A DNA stretch of 64,000 bases, from contig NZ_JAAIKC010000008.1 in NCBI RefSeq assembly GCF_010820665.1, positions 186,001 to 250,000 of the forward strand. Direction: 5' to 3'. The stretch comes from Paenibacillus sp. SYP-B3998 (GTDB lineage Bacteria > Bacillota > Bacilli > Paenibacillales > NBRC-103111). The notes beneath the pieces were generated by a model. It was not told the origin of the DNA, ran no database searches, and was given only the letters and a program-made list of their open reading frames with translations. Below, piece by piece: positions 1 through 8,732 of this stretch (within the stretch, counting starts at the first letter, position 1; each line of letters starts with the position of its first letter). Made by a program: the position numbers and the translations under genes.

Positions 1-624
1 GCTGACCCGCGCTTTGCACAGATAGGCAGGGCGCATGCCAATACGGTAGTGGACCGTTTTATCCGTGAGGACGGTTCCGTGAATCACATTCTTAGCTTCG
101 ATCCTGGATCGGGCGAGTTCATTGAATCGCTTGGAGGGCAGGGGGCAGGACCCCAATCTTCCTGGAGTCGCGGGCAGGCATGGGCGCTGCATGGTATGGC
201 TAACACGTACCGCTTCACGGGGGATGTGAACTATTTAAGAGCGTCTCAGCGAGTAGCGCATTATTTTCTAGCCTGCCTGCCCGATGATCAGGTGGCTCAC
301 TGGGACTTCCGCGCAGACGAATCGCCTGTGGGCATCCCGCGGGACACATCGGCTGCAGCCTGCGCCGCATCCGGTCTTCTTGAGTTGGCTGATGCGGTTC
401 CATCTGCGGAGGGCGCACTTTATCGACGGGCAGCCGAACGTATTCTGTTTTCCTTAACCCAGAGCTATGCAACATGGGATCAACCCGAGCACGAGGCGAT
501 TCTCATTGAGGGTACGGGTAATTTCCCAGCCAGTCAGAACATTGATGTTTCATTGATCTACGGGGATTATTATTACGTGGAAGCCATTGCGAAGCTGCTT
601 GGTTGGAAAAATCGTATTTTCTAG
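1..624 (+). CDS. GH88 unsaturated uronyl hydrolase (5' partial)
   Basis: The frame is open to the first base of the window, so the N-terminus lies upstream; about 207 C-terminal residues are present. GH88 enzymes remove the 4,5-unsaturated uronic acid that a polysaccharide lyase leaves at the non-reducing end of an oligosaccharide, by hydrating the double bond. The stretch SWSRGQAWALHG, followed by a helix-rich region typical of an (alpha/alpha)6 barrel and the C-terminal DVSLIYGDYYYVEA, is characteristic of the family. There is no signal peptide evidence because the start is missing; most relatives are cytoplasmic. It is the first gene of a same-strand polysaccharide locus that ends with a PL6 lyase at 11164, which fits a lyase then hydrolase pathway. 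Family assignment is firm; the exact disaccharide substrate is not visible. Confidence 0.85.
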   Translation, partial: ADPRFAQIGRAHANTVVDRFIREDGSVNHILSFDPGSGEFIESLGGQGAGPQSSWSRGQAWALHGMANTYRFTGDVNYLRASQRVAHYFLACLPDDQVAHWDFRADESPVGIPRDTSAAACAASGLLELADAVPSAEGALYRRAAERILFSLTQSYATWDQPEHEAILIEGTGNFPASQNIDVSLIYGDYYYVEAIAKLLGWKNRIF

Positions 625-720
625 AAAAAGGCCTGTGAAAAGCTAAATTCATTATGAATTAGCAGATCGCAGGCCCATTGTATGTTCAATCGTCGTTGTA
701 TGAAGGGAGAGGATATATTC

Positions 721-2358
721 ATGCCTACGTTGATTAACTTCAACTCACTTGTACCTGAGAAACAACGTCTTACTTTTTTGGGAGATAGCATAACGAATTC
801 CGGCTTGTTTATTGCTTATATGGACGCCTATTTTCGTCAGCATATGCCTGAGAGAAACATCACGCTTATTAACCTGGGGGTAAACAGCGAAACCGTTTCA
901 GGGCTAAGCGAACCCGACCATCCGTTCCCACGGCCCTGTCTACAGGACCGATTATCCACGGCTTTGGAGCAAAGTAAGCCGGACTGGGTTGTTATTGGGT
1001 ATGGCATGAATGATGGGATTTATTCTCCATATTCGGAAGATCACTTCAAGGCTTACCAGGAAGGGATAAGGAAGGTTGTCTACGAGGTCAAACGCAGGGG
1101 TGTTAAAGCGATAGTGATGACACCGCCTCCGTTTGATGCGGCTTCCTTTGAGGGTGAATTGATTTTGTCCGGCAGCTATAGCTGGAAGACGCCTTATCGG
1201 AGCTATAACGAGGTATTGAAACGATACGCAGATTGGCTGCTGTCTCTTGGAAACGAGGTGGATGGAATCGTTGATATCTATCAACCGCTCTTGCAAAGCG
1301 TAGAAGCTGAAAGAAGGAAAGATCCCTCTTATCTGTCTGGAGATGGGATACATCCTAACGCCAAGGGGCATTGGGTTATGGCCAAAATATTGCTGGGCGA
1401 GCTGTTTAATATTACACTCGCACGGGAACCCGCCTATGTGGAGAAGCCGGAGGAAGACGCTTTTTTCACGATTGTACAAAATCGGCATTCGATCTTAAGC
1501 GCTGCTTGGAAAGAACACGTTGGGCATACGAATCCGAACAAAGACGAGGCTCTGCCGCTTCATGAAGCGATCCTTCGCAGCGCGGAGATGGATGAGCAAA
1601 TAGGTCACTTGCTGAAAGAACAAAGTGACGCTATTATGGAGCAGCCCTTTGAGAACGGGGCAGTCCGTAAAGATTTTTATTTGAACGGTCGCGAAGCCGT
1701 GCTGATTTGCCCCCAAACGCCAGCCCCAGGCAGGCCCTGGGTATGGCGGGCTGAATTTCTAGGTGCTTTCGACTATGCTGACAGGGCGCTGCTTGAGGAA
1801 GGTTGGCACCTCGCGTATTATCGGCTTAGCCATATGTTTGGCTGTCCCTATGCAATTAGCCTCATGCATCACTTTCAGCAGCATTTGGAGATTAGCTACA
1901 ACCTGTCTCCTCGAGCAGTTATGTTCGGGTTCAGCAGAGGGGGCCTGTATGCGATGAATTACGCGGCAGCCTATCCGAACAACGTGCGGCTCTTATATCT
2001 GGATGCGCCGGTTCTGGATATTCGAAGCTGGCCTGGCGGCAAGGGGCAGGGTCAAGGCTCACCGAAGGATTGGGAAAAATGCCTTGCTATTTATGGAATT
2101 AACGATGAGACGGCTAAAGGTTTTTATGGTAATCCGCTTGATCATATAGATAAAATTGCGAGTGCGCTTCTCCCGATTATGGTGGTAGTTGGAGATCGGG
2201 ACCGAGTGGTTCCCTTTGAGGAGAATACAGCTATATTGGAAGCGCGTATTCGAAGCTTAAAGGGCAACATTCAAGTACTTGTTAAACCGGGTATCGACCA
2301 CCATCCGCATAGTTTAGAAGATCCTGAACCGATTATTGAATTTATTAAAAAGCATTAA
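721..2358 (+). CDS. SGNH/GDSL esterase fused to alpha/beta hydrolase
   Basis: A 545-residue predicted cytoplasmic protein. The start at 721 is preferred over an upstream ATG at 682 because AAGGGAGAGG lies about 8 bases before it. Residues 1-230 form an SGNH hydrolase: GDS with nucleophile Ser23, a GMND block near 95, and the DGIHP block with Asp208 and His211. From about 320 to the end is an alpha/beta hydrolase with the elbow GFSRGG (Ser405), a late GDRDRVVP acid segment and a C-terminal HHPHS histidine. Both triads look intact, so the protein probably removes two kinds of ester, such as acetyl groups, from imported oligosaccharides. That role is inferred from its place between GH88 and an ABC importer. 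No signal peptide is seen. Confidence 0.8.
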   Translation: MPTLINFNSLVPEKQRLTFLGDSITNSGLFIAYMDAYFRQHMPERNITLINLGVNSETVSGLSEPDHPFPRPCLQDRLSTALEQSKPDWVVIGYGMNDGIYSPYSEDHFKAYQEGIRKVVYEVKRRGVKAIVMTPPPFDAASFEGELILSGSYSWKTPYRSYNEVLKRYADWLLSLGNEVDGIVDIYQPLLQSVEAERRKDPSYLSGDGIHPNAKGHWVMAKILLGELFNITLAREPAYVEKPEEDAFFTIVQNRHSILSAAWKEHVGHTNPNKDEALPLHEAILRSAEMDEQIGHLLKEQSDAIMEQPFENGAVRKDFYLNGREAVLICPQTPAPGRPWVWRAEFLGAFDYADRALLEEGWHLAYYRLSHMFGCPYAISLMHHFQQHLEISYNLSPRAVMFGFSRGGLYAMNYAAAYPNNVRLLYLDAPVLDIRSWPGGKGQGQGSPKDWEKCLAIYGINDETAKGFYGNPLDHIDKIASALLPIMVVVGDRDRVVPFEENTAILEARIRSLKGNIQVLVKPGIDHHPHSLEDPEPIIEFIKKH

Positions 2359-2577
2359 AAACCCCAAAATATGAAGGGATTCCATGCATCTGATCAACCC
2401 ATTGCACCCTCTTCCGCACGAATTACCATAGACGCGCTAAACGTTAGCTATACTTACGGGAAGTCGCGTATTTCCCGATTCGTTGAGGCGCTAAAACAGA
2501 AATGTACCTCTTACTGTAACAATTTAGGTATAATGGTGATGAAAGCAGTTACAACATGGTGATGAGGGGTCATTCAG

Positions 2578-4896
2578 ATGCGTCTTGCTCGAATTCGTTT
2601 TAACAAACGAAGTGTCATGGTTACTTGGCTTATATCTTATATTTCAGTGCTGTTTGTTCCGATTATTATTAGTGGTGTTTTATACGCTGCTGCCTGGCAT
2701 GTCGTGGAATCGGAAGTCAATCGTGCGAACAATTCAGTTTTAGAGCAGATGGAGCAGGCGATTGACAACAGCCTTAAAGGGATCGAGCGGTTAAGTGTAG
2801 AAATCGCTCTCAGCAAACAAGTGACAGGATTCATGAATACGGTGAAGCCGCTGACGGATAGCGACTACTACGACTTGGTCAGCATCGCTAACGATCTGCG
2901 GGTATACCAAACAGCGAATGATTTTATCGAGCAAATTTACATCTTCTACCGGAACAGCGACACGGTTATATCCACTCGCGATCATACGGACAGCCGCAAG
3001 TTGTTCGAAGCGATACGTATGAAGGATGAGCTTAGCTACGAGGAATGGGCGCAATTTTTTGAAAAGCCATACATTCAAGAATATGCGCCCATCACGTTAA
3101 GAGAGGATGGCAATTCAGTTAAAGCTGTGATGTATGCCAAATCGGTCATTCTCGCTAATCCAGATCATCCAGGTGCGGTCATTTTATTTGTGATGAAAGA
3201 TTCGAAACTGCTCGAGAATATTCCATCTGCCTCTAATAAGACCTCGATAGCGGTTCTAGATAAGGAAAACCGTCTGGTTGCTTCGACTGGCTTCAAACAT
3301 AGACCGGACTTTCTGGATTACGATAAGTTCTCTGGGAAAAACGGTTTGTTTATCGGCACCGATTCTGGCAAACGGGCGGCCGTTTCCTACATAACCTCGG
3401 GCAGTACGGGGTGGAAATACATAGCGATGATTCCTGCTGAGCTGTTTGACGACAAAATGAAATACATGAAGAAGCTAATCTACGCCAGTATTTTATTAAG
3501 TCTTTTCATGGGCGGAGTGGTTACTTACTTGTTTTTGAGAAAAAATTATATGCCAATTCATCTCCTCATTCGGAGTTTTTCCGTAAAATCAGGTATTTCC
3601 TTTCATGAAGGCTCCAACGAATACGGATTTTTACAAGATACATTGAATCATACATTCGCAGAGAAAGAACAAATTGATAGACGGCTGCATCAGCATCGGG
3701 ATGCCATCCGTTCACATTTTCTTCAGGGACTGCTGAAAGGCCGTTTGGAACAAAATGTTCCTGTGCACGAATCGCTGGTTGCCCATGATATTCGCTTGGC
3801 TTCGCCGCATTTCGCTGTGCTGCTGTTCCAAATCGAACATTTCGGTAAGCTTGAAATCAGTGATTATGCCGCTCCCCAGAAGGTAAGGATGCTTCATTTC
3901 ATTATTATGAACGTGGCTGAGGAAGTCATCGGTAATCACAATCGCGCCTTCACTACAGAGATGGACGATCTGCAAGCATGCATCGTTAATTTCGGGTCAG
4001 AGCCGGATAAGGAAGAGCTGAAACGAGTGGCCATGCAGGTGAAATCGTATTTGCTCGATCACTTCCATGTTCACTTGACGGTGGCGATTAGCGGCATTCA
4101 CCAAGAGATCTATGGGATTCCGACAGCCTATCAGGAGACGCTGGCTGCATTGGAGTACCGACTTGTTATGGGAAGCGGGGAAATTATCGGGTACGATGAT
4201 TTACCGAGCTCTGAAACAGTACGGCAATCCAGGAGCTATTACTATCCGCTGCATGTGGAGCATCAGTTGATTAATTTCGTTAAGAGTGGCGATTATGAAA
4301 AATCGAATGCGCTTATCAATGAAATTATCGAAATAAATGTGTCGGATGCTTCCTTGTCCGTATCGCTCGCTAAGTGCCTCATGTTCGACTTGATCAGTAC
4401 GCTGCTGAAAACGATGGATGAAATCGGGGCGAGCAGCAACAAACGAGAATTTATAGAGCGTGGGAATCAGGTTGATCGGTTGATAGGCTGCCAAACGATC
4501 AAGGAAATGAAGTTGCAAATCCGAGAGGTGCTGAATCAGGTGTGCCGATCCATCCAAGAAGACCGACAACAGGAGCATAATCAGCTTAGTCAGCATGTGA
4601 TCGAGTACGTAATGAACAATTACAGTGACGAAAATCTTAACATCTCGCTGGTGGGAGAAAAGTTCGGGCTGACACCCTCTTATTTATCCAAGCAGTTTAA
4701 AGCACAGACAGGTGAAGCGCTTTTAGATGTTATCAGCAGAACGCGTTTGGCGGAAGCGAAGAGGCTGCTCTCGCTGCAAAAAATGACGGTGGCGGAAATT
4801 GCAAAAAAGGTCGGATATACCGATATCAATACGTTCAATCGAATCTTTAAGAAGTTTGAAGGGATAACGCCGGGCAAGTATAAGGATATTCAATGA
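2578..4896 (+). CDS. Membrane-anchored AraC-family transcriptional regulator
   Basis: 772 residues. Transmembrane segments at about 13-35 and 297-319 flank an extracytoplasmic sensor region, and a C-terminal AraC/XylS double helix-turn-helix occupies about 668-770 (QFKAQTG... and the GYTDINTFNRIFKKFEGITPGKY signature region). This layout is common in Paenibacillus, where such regulators sit beside sugar ABC transporters and are thought to activate them on sensing an oligosaccharide outside the cell. Start: GATGAGGGG about 8 bases upstream. A TATAAT at 2529-2534 with no convincing -35 lies in the 220-base gap before it; that gap shows no other gene. The neighbours (SBP and two permeases downstream) suggest it controls the whole polysaccharide locus. 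It is not paired with a histidine kinase. Confidence 0.9.
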   Translation: MRLARIRFNKRSVMVTWLISYISVLFVPIIISGVLYAAAWHVVESEVNRANNSVLEQMEQAIDNSLKGIERLSVEIALSKQVTGFMNTVKPLTDSDYYDLVSIANDLRVYQTANDFIEQIYIFYRNSDTVISTRDHTDSRKLFEAIRMKDELSYEEWAQFFEKPYIQEYAPITLREDGNSVKAVMYAKSVILANPDHPGAVILFVMKDSKLLENIPSASNKTSIAVLDKENRLVASTGFKHRPDFLDYDKFSGKNGLFIGTDSGKRAAVSYITSGSTGWKYIAMIPAELFDDKMKYMKKLIYASILLSLFMGGVVTYLFLRKNYMPIHLLIRSFSVKSGISFHEGSNEYGFLQDTLNHTFAEKEQIDRRLHQHRDAIRSHFLQGLLKGRLEQNVPVHESLVAHDIRLASPHFAVLLFQIEHFGKLEISDYAAPQKVRMLHFIIMNVAEEVIGNHNRAFTTEMDDLQACIVNFGSEPDKEELKRVAMQVKSYLLDHFHVHLTVAISGIHQEIYGIPTAYQETLAALEYRLVMGSGEIIGYDDLPSSETVRQSRSYYYPLHVEHQLINFVKSGDYEKSNALINEIIEINVSDASLSVSLAKCLMFDLISTLLKTMDEIGASSNKREFIERGNQVDRLIGCQTIKEMKLQIREVLNQVCRSIQEDRQQEHNQLSQHVIEYVMNNYSDENLNISLVGEKFGLTPSYLSKQFKAQTGEALLDVISRTRLAEAKRLLSLQKMTVAEIAKKVGYTDINTFNRIFKKFEGITPGKYKDIQ

Positions 4897-4911
4897 TGTT
4901 AATCCCAAACG

Positions 4912-4950
4912 GAAAAGTCGTACAAGCATGCTTGCGCGACTTTTTCGTTT
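4912..4950 (+). terminator. Intrinsic terminator after the AraC regulator
   Basis: Arms AAAAGTCG (4913-4920) and CGACTTTTTC (4937-4946) enclose an inner AGCATGCT self-complementary loop and run into a T-rich tail. It separates the regulator from the transporter operon. Confidence 0.75.
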
Positions 4951-4982
4951 TTAGATAGCGATTTCATGAATGAATGGTGGGC

Positions 4983-5049
4983 ATTATCGATTTTAATGAT
5001 GCAGTTTAGGTTTTAACGCTATCGGATTCAACCGTTTTCAATCGATAAT
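4983..5049. promoter_or_regulatory. Widely spaced perfect inverted repeat upstream of the ABC operon
   Basis: ATTATCGATT at 4983-4992 is exactly repeated in inverse orientation as AATCGATAAT at 5040-5049, with 47 bases between. It lies 54 bases before the solute-binding protein start. It may be a paired operator for the upstream AraC regulator; no binding evidence exists and the spacing could also make a weak RNA stem. Confidence 0.4.
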
Positions 5050-5102
5050 AAAACCACGGTTCACCGAAGTGCGTTGGACCCATTTACAAGAGGGGGATTC
5101 AC

Positions 5103-6749
5103 ATGGAGAAATATGCTAAAAAGAAATCGATAAGTTTTGTATTAAGCGTGGTAGTAGCATCCAGTTTGTTCGGCGCGTGTTCCAATCAACCTACAAATGA
5201 AAGCGCGATCACATCTGCATCGACCTCGTCGAAGCCAACGACAGCAGGCAAGTACCCGATCAGCACGCAAGAAACGTTAACATCTTGGGAGCCGATGGAC
5301 ACGAACTTGTCTTCGTTCTTTCCTAATTTAGCTGAATCGCCTTTCGGTCTACAGTTGGAAAAAGAAACGGGCGTTAAAGTGAAATATACACATCCGGCTG
5401 ACGGACAGTCGAAGGAGCAATTCAATCTGTTGATCGCATCCAATAAATTGCCTGATGTCATCGAATACAACTGGGGCGGCGGCGGTGGAGGGAGCGGGAG
5501 CTCTGTTTATCCGGGGGGGCCGGAGAAAGCGATCACAGACAAGGTTATTCTTCCGCTCAATGATTTGATTGACAAGCATGCGCCCAATTTGAAGAAATTG
5601 CTCCAACAAGACAAGGAATTAGACAAGATGATCAAAACGGACAGTGGGAAATATTACACATTTCCGATGATCCGTCCTGACAATGGATTAGTATTCAGGG
5701 GTCCAATGATCCGCAAGGATTGGCTTGATGAATTGAATCTTCAGGTTCCGACGACGATAGACGAATGGTATACGGTATTAAAAACGTTCAAAGAAAAAAA
5801 AGGTGCGCCCGCACCATTTACCGCCCAGTATACGAACGAGCTGAATATACAGGATGCATTCATCGGCGCCTACAAAACGGCCAACAGGTTCTATATCGAT
5901 GATCAAGGGAAAGTAAAATACGGCCCCATCGATCCGCAGTTCAAGGAGGCTTTGATCTTGCTGCGTAAATGGTATGCGGAAGGGCTGCTCGATAAAGACT
6001 TTGCACTCAACACGGATTCCAAATCATTAGATAACAAGTTAATGAGTGACAGTGCGGGAGCAACCGTAGGTCTATTAAGTGGAGGTATGGGGAGATGGAT
6101 GGATACCGGGAAGAAGAAAAATCCGAAATTCCAACTGGTTGCTGCCCCGTATCCGACCTTGAAACAAGGAGAACGCGCCTTCATTGGACAACGTGATTTC
6201 AAGTACAATCCGCTCGCTAGTAAAGCGGTTTCGGGTGATACGAAGAACGCCGAGCTCGCGGTTAAATGGTTGGATTATGCTTACGGTGAAAAAGGCAGCC
6301 TGCTGTTCAACTTCGGCATTGAAGGTGAAAGCTACAAGATGGACAACGGCGTGCCTAAATTTAGCGAGAAAATTACCAAAAATGAGAAGTTTAATCTTCA
6401 ACAAATGGTATCCCAGTATACGAAGCCGAACGGTCCATTTCTCGGAGATAATAGAAAGAACTTCAACACGTTCAAGGAGCAGGATGAAGCTATCCAAATT
6501 TGGGGTGCAACTGACGCTGTTAAACATGTAATGCCCCTATTCATCACACCAACTGTAGAAGAGAGCAAGGAAATGGCCAAATTGAACACGGCGATTACCA
6601 GTTATAAAGAAGAAATGTTCGTGAAGTTCGTAATGGGTAAAGAGCCCATCGAGAAATTCGATGAGTATGTAAATCGGATTAAAGAAATGGGTATCGACAA
6701 AGTAACGAAAATTAATCAAGAGGCATTCGATCGCTATAATAAGCGCTAA
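5103..6749 (+). CDS. Extracellular solute-binding lipoprotein (LplA-type)
   Basis: 548 residues. It has a lipoprotein signal peptide: basic MEKYAKKK, a hydrophobic core, then LFGAC with lipidation Cys26, and a Ser/Thr-rich linker. The rest matches family-1 solute-binding proteins of the LplA type that deliver oligosaccharides to LplB/YtcP permeases (DWLDELNLQVPTTIDEWYTVLKTFK is typical). The size is normal for this group. An unusual poly-glycine run (six Gly, then SGSS) sits near residues 125-134. The ribosome site AGAGGGGG is 6 bases before the ATG. It is the first gene of an SBP-permease-permease operon with no ATPase, so a shared ATPase encoded elsewhere (MsmX-like) must energise it. The substrate is inferred as lyase-generated uronate oligosaccharide. 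Confidence 0.88.
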   Translation: MEKYAKKKSISFVLSVVVASSLFGACSNQPTNESAITSASTSSKPTTAGKYPISTQETLTSWEPMDTNLSSFFPNLAESPFGLQLEKETGVKVKYTHPADGQSKEQFNLLIASNKLPDVIEYNWGGGGGGSGSSVYPGGPEKAITDKVILPLNDLIDKHAPNLKKLLQQDKELDKMIKTDSGKYYTFPMIRPDNGLVFRGPMIRKDWLDELNLQVPTTIDEWYTVLKTFKEKKGAPAPFTAQYTNELNIQDAFIGAYKTANRFYIDDQGKVKYGPIDPQFKEALILLRKWYAEGLLDKDFALNTDSKSLDNKLMSDSAGATVGLLSGGMGRWMDTGKKKNPKFQLVAAPYPTLKQGERAFIGQRDFKYNPLASKAVSGDTKNAELAVKWLDYAYGEKGSLLFNFGIEGESYKMDNGVPKFSEKITKNEKFNLQQMVSQYTKPNGPFLGDNRKNFNTFKEQDEAIQIWGATDAVKHVMPLFITPTVEESKEMAKLNTAITSYKEEMFVKFVMGKEPIEKFDEYVNRIKEMGIDKVTKINQEAFDRYNKR

Positions 6750-6764
6750 AAATCATCATGGCGT

Positions 6765-6813
6765 CTTGCAGGTCAATAAGAACGCTTGGTTGGCAGCCAT
6801 AATTGCCTGCAAG
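6765..6813 (+). other. Intergenic stem-loop between SBP and permease
   Basis: CTTGCAGG (6765-6772) pairs perfectly with CCTGCAAG (6806-6813). No T-run follows, so it is unlikely to be a full terminator. Such hairpins after a binding-protein gene commonly stabilise the upstream message so that more SBP than permease is made. Confidence 0.5.
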
Positions 6814-6846
6814 GAGCTAGCCGATGGATAGAGAGGGAGAGATCCA

Positions 6847-7803
6847 ATGAAAGCAATCAACCATGAAGCTGTCATCTCTTTCATACCTAAAAAGAGATCC
6901 CAACTTGGGATATGGACGGATATTCGAAAAAATAAACTGCTCTATGTCATGCTGCTACCCGTGCTGCTCTATTATGTGATATTCCATTATGCACCGATGT
7001 ATGGAGCCATTATTGCCTTTAAGGATTTTTCTCCGCGACTAGGTATATGGGGGAGCGAGTGGGTGGGATTTGAGCATTTTCAAACGTTCTTTACTGGCCC
7101 CTATTTTTGGAGGACGATAAAAAATACGGTTCTGATCAGCGTCTACCAGCTAGTGTTCGGATTCCCGGCGCCCATCGTATTGGCCCTTCTTCTTAATGAG
7201 GTGAGACATGCCTTATTTAAACGTACGGTGCAGACTGTTACCTATATGCCGCATTTCATTTCACTTGTTGTCATTTGTGGCATCATTAAAGATTTCACCA
7301 CTAGCGATGGCGTAATTAACGACCTGGTTGTTTTTTTCGGTGGGGAACGAACCACCTTTCTACTTGAACCGAGCTTTTTTCGTTCTGTGTACATATCCTC
7401 GGGTGTTTGGCAGCATATTGGCTGGGGAACGATTATCTTTTTGGCTGCTTTGACCGGAATTGATCAGGAGCAGTATGAAGCGGCGAAAATAGACGGTGCC
7501 GGCAGATGGAAGCAAATGACGAATGTGACGCTTCCTAGTTTGATGCCGACAATCATTATTCTGCTCATTTTGGAGATCGGACGGATGATGAATGTCGGAT
7601 TCGAAAAAATCATTTTGCTTTATAATCCAGGCACGTATGAAACAGCAGATGTGATCTCATCTTATGTGTACCGGGTTGGCTTGCAGGATTTCAATTACAG
7701 CTTTAGTTCGGCGGTCGGTTTGTTTAACTCTATGATCAATTTCGTTCTGCTAATTTGTTCTAACTGGTTAAGCCGTAAATTCAACAATACGAGCTTATGG
7801 TAG
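6847..7803 (+). CDS. Carbohydrate ABC transporter permease (LplB-type)
   Basis: 318 residues with about six membrane helices. The N-terminal LLPVLLYYVIFHYAPMYG stretch is the hallmark of LplB-type permeases. The EAA loop reads EQYEAAKIDGAGRWKQMTNVTLP and contacts the ATPase. The AGAGGGAGAG ribosome site lies about 6 bases before the ATG. It partners with the next gene as a heterodimeric channel in the cytoplasmic membrane. Confidence 0.92.
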   Translation: MKAINHEAVISFIPKKRSQLGIWTDIRKNKLLYVMLLPVLLYYVIFHYAPMYGAIIAFKDFSPRLGIWGSEWVGFEHFQTFFTGPYFWRTIKNTVLISVYQLVFGFPAPIVLALLLNEVRHALFKRTVQTVTYMPHFISLVVICGIIKDFTTSDGVINDLVVFFGGERTTFLLEPSFFRSVYISSGVWQHIGWGTIIFLAALTGIDQEQYEAAKIDGAGRWKQMTNVTLPSLMPTIIILLILEIGRMMNVGFEKIILLYNPGTYETADVISSYVYRVGLQDFNYSFSSAVGLFNSMINFVLLICSNWLSRKFNNTSLW

Positions 7804-7817
7804 GGAGGAGGGTCTAC

Positions 7818-8696
7818 ATGCTGAATCGGGTGACTGCTTCGGAGAAAAGCTTCGATTATATGAATATGATTTTTTTGACCTTTCTTATGGTCATAACCAT
7901 ATATCCGCTTGTATATGTTGCGCTGGCTTCGGTTAGCGACGCTGGAGCTCTGATGGGTCATAAAGGTATATTATGGCGACCACTCGGATTTTCACTCGAT
8001 GCCTATACAAATGTGTTTCGGAACGCCATGATCCTGAGAGGATACGGGAACACGTTTTTTGTCGTACTGATCGGTCTTGCGCTCAATATTGTACTTACTG
8101 CTTTTGGGGCGTATGCGTTATCGCGCAAAAGCTTGGCATACCGCCGGCCGCTTATGCTGTTTATCGTGTTTACAATGTTTTTCAGCGGAGGGTTGATTCC
8201 TTTATATTTGACGATCAAAGGGGTAGGACTGGTAAATTCGCTATGGGCGCTCATTATCCCTCAAGCGATCAACACGTTTAATCTCATTCTCATGAAAACG
8301 GCGTTCGAAGCGATTCCTGATGCTTTGGAAGAATCGGCCAAGATAGATGGGGCGAACGATTTTGTTATTCTGTTCCGGATTATTTTACCGCTTTCTATGC
8401 CCGTTATTGCTGTTATGCTGCTGTATTACGGCGTCAGCCATTGGAACTCTTGGTTCAACGCGATGATTTTCATACAGGATCGATCGCTGTATCCACTTCA
8501 GCTGGTGCTGCGCGAAATTTTGCTTCAAGGGGAAGCGAGTTCGAACTTAGGGGCCTCCGACGGAGCTTCCGCGATGCTGTCGGTTACACTGAAGTACGCA
8601 ACCATCATTGTAGCGACGGTGCCGATTCTGCTCGTGTATCCGTTCCTTCAAAAATATTTCGTTAAAGGCGCGCTTATCGGAGCGATTAAAGGATAA
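7818..8696 (+). CDS. Carbohydrate ABC transporter permease (YtcP/LplC-type)
   Basis: 292 residues, about six membrane helices. The ATG at 7818 is chosen over an earlier start at 7797 because AGGGAGGAGG (7802-7811) is 6 bases upstream; the upstream option would overlap the preceding stop. The EAA motif (DALEESAKIDGANDF followed by RIILPLSMPV) and the C-terminal FVKGALIGAIKG are typical of the YtcP/LplC family. The stop codon falls inside a GGATAAC tandem repeat. Confidence 0.92.
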   Translation: MLNRVTASEKSFDYMNMIFLTFLMVITIYPLVYVALASVSDAGALMGHKGILWRPLGFSLDAYTNVFRNAMILRGYGNTFFVVLIGLALNIVLTAFGAYALSRKSLAYRRPLMLFIVFTMFFSGGLIPLYLTIKGVGLVNSLWALIIPQAINTFNLILMKTAFEAIPDALEESAKIDGANDFVILFRIILPLSMPVIAVMLLYYGVSHWNSWFNAMIFIQDRSLYPLQLVLREILLQGEASSNLGASDGASAMLSVTLKYATIIVATVPILLVYPFLQKYFVKGALIGAIKG

Positions 8697-8718
8697 CGGA
8701 TAACGGATAACGGATAAA
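8691..8718 (+). repeat. GGATAAC heptamer tandem repeat
   Basis: Three exact GGATAAC units (8691-8697, 8698-8704, 8705-8711) and a fourth, GGATAAA (8712-8718), span the permease stop and end at the next gene's ribosome binding site (GGAAGGAG). The first unit encodes the last Gly and the TAA stop. Copy-number change would alter the spacing between the two genes. Confidence 0.9.
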
Positions 8719-8732
8719 GGAAGGAGCATGCA

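Noticed and set aside
2371-2562. 63-codon frame between the SGNH gene and the AraC regulator
   Set aside because: No ribosome site, no recognisable protein character, and it overlaps the likely promoter region of the AraC gene.
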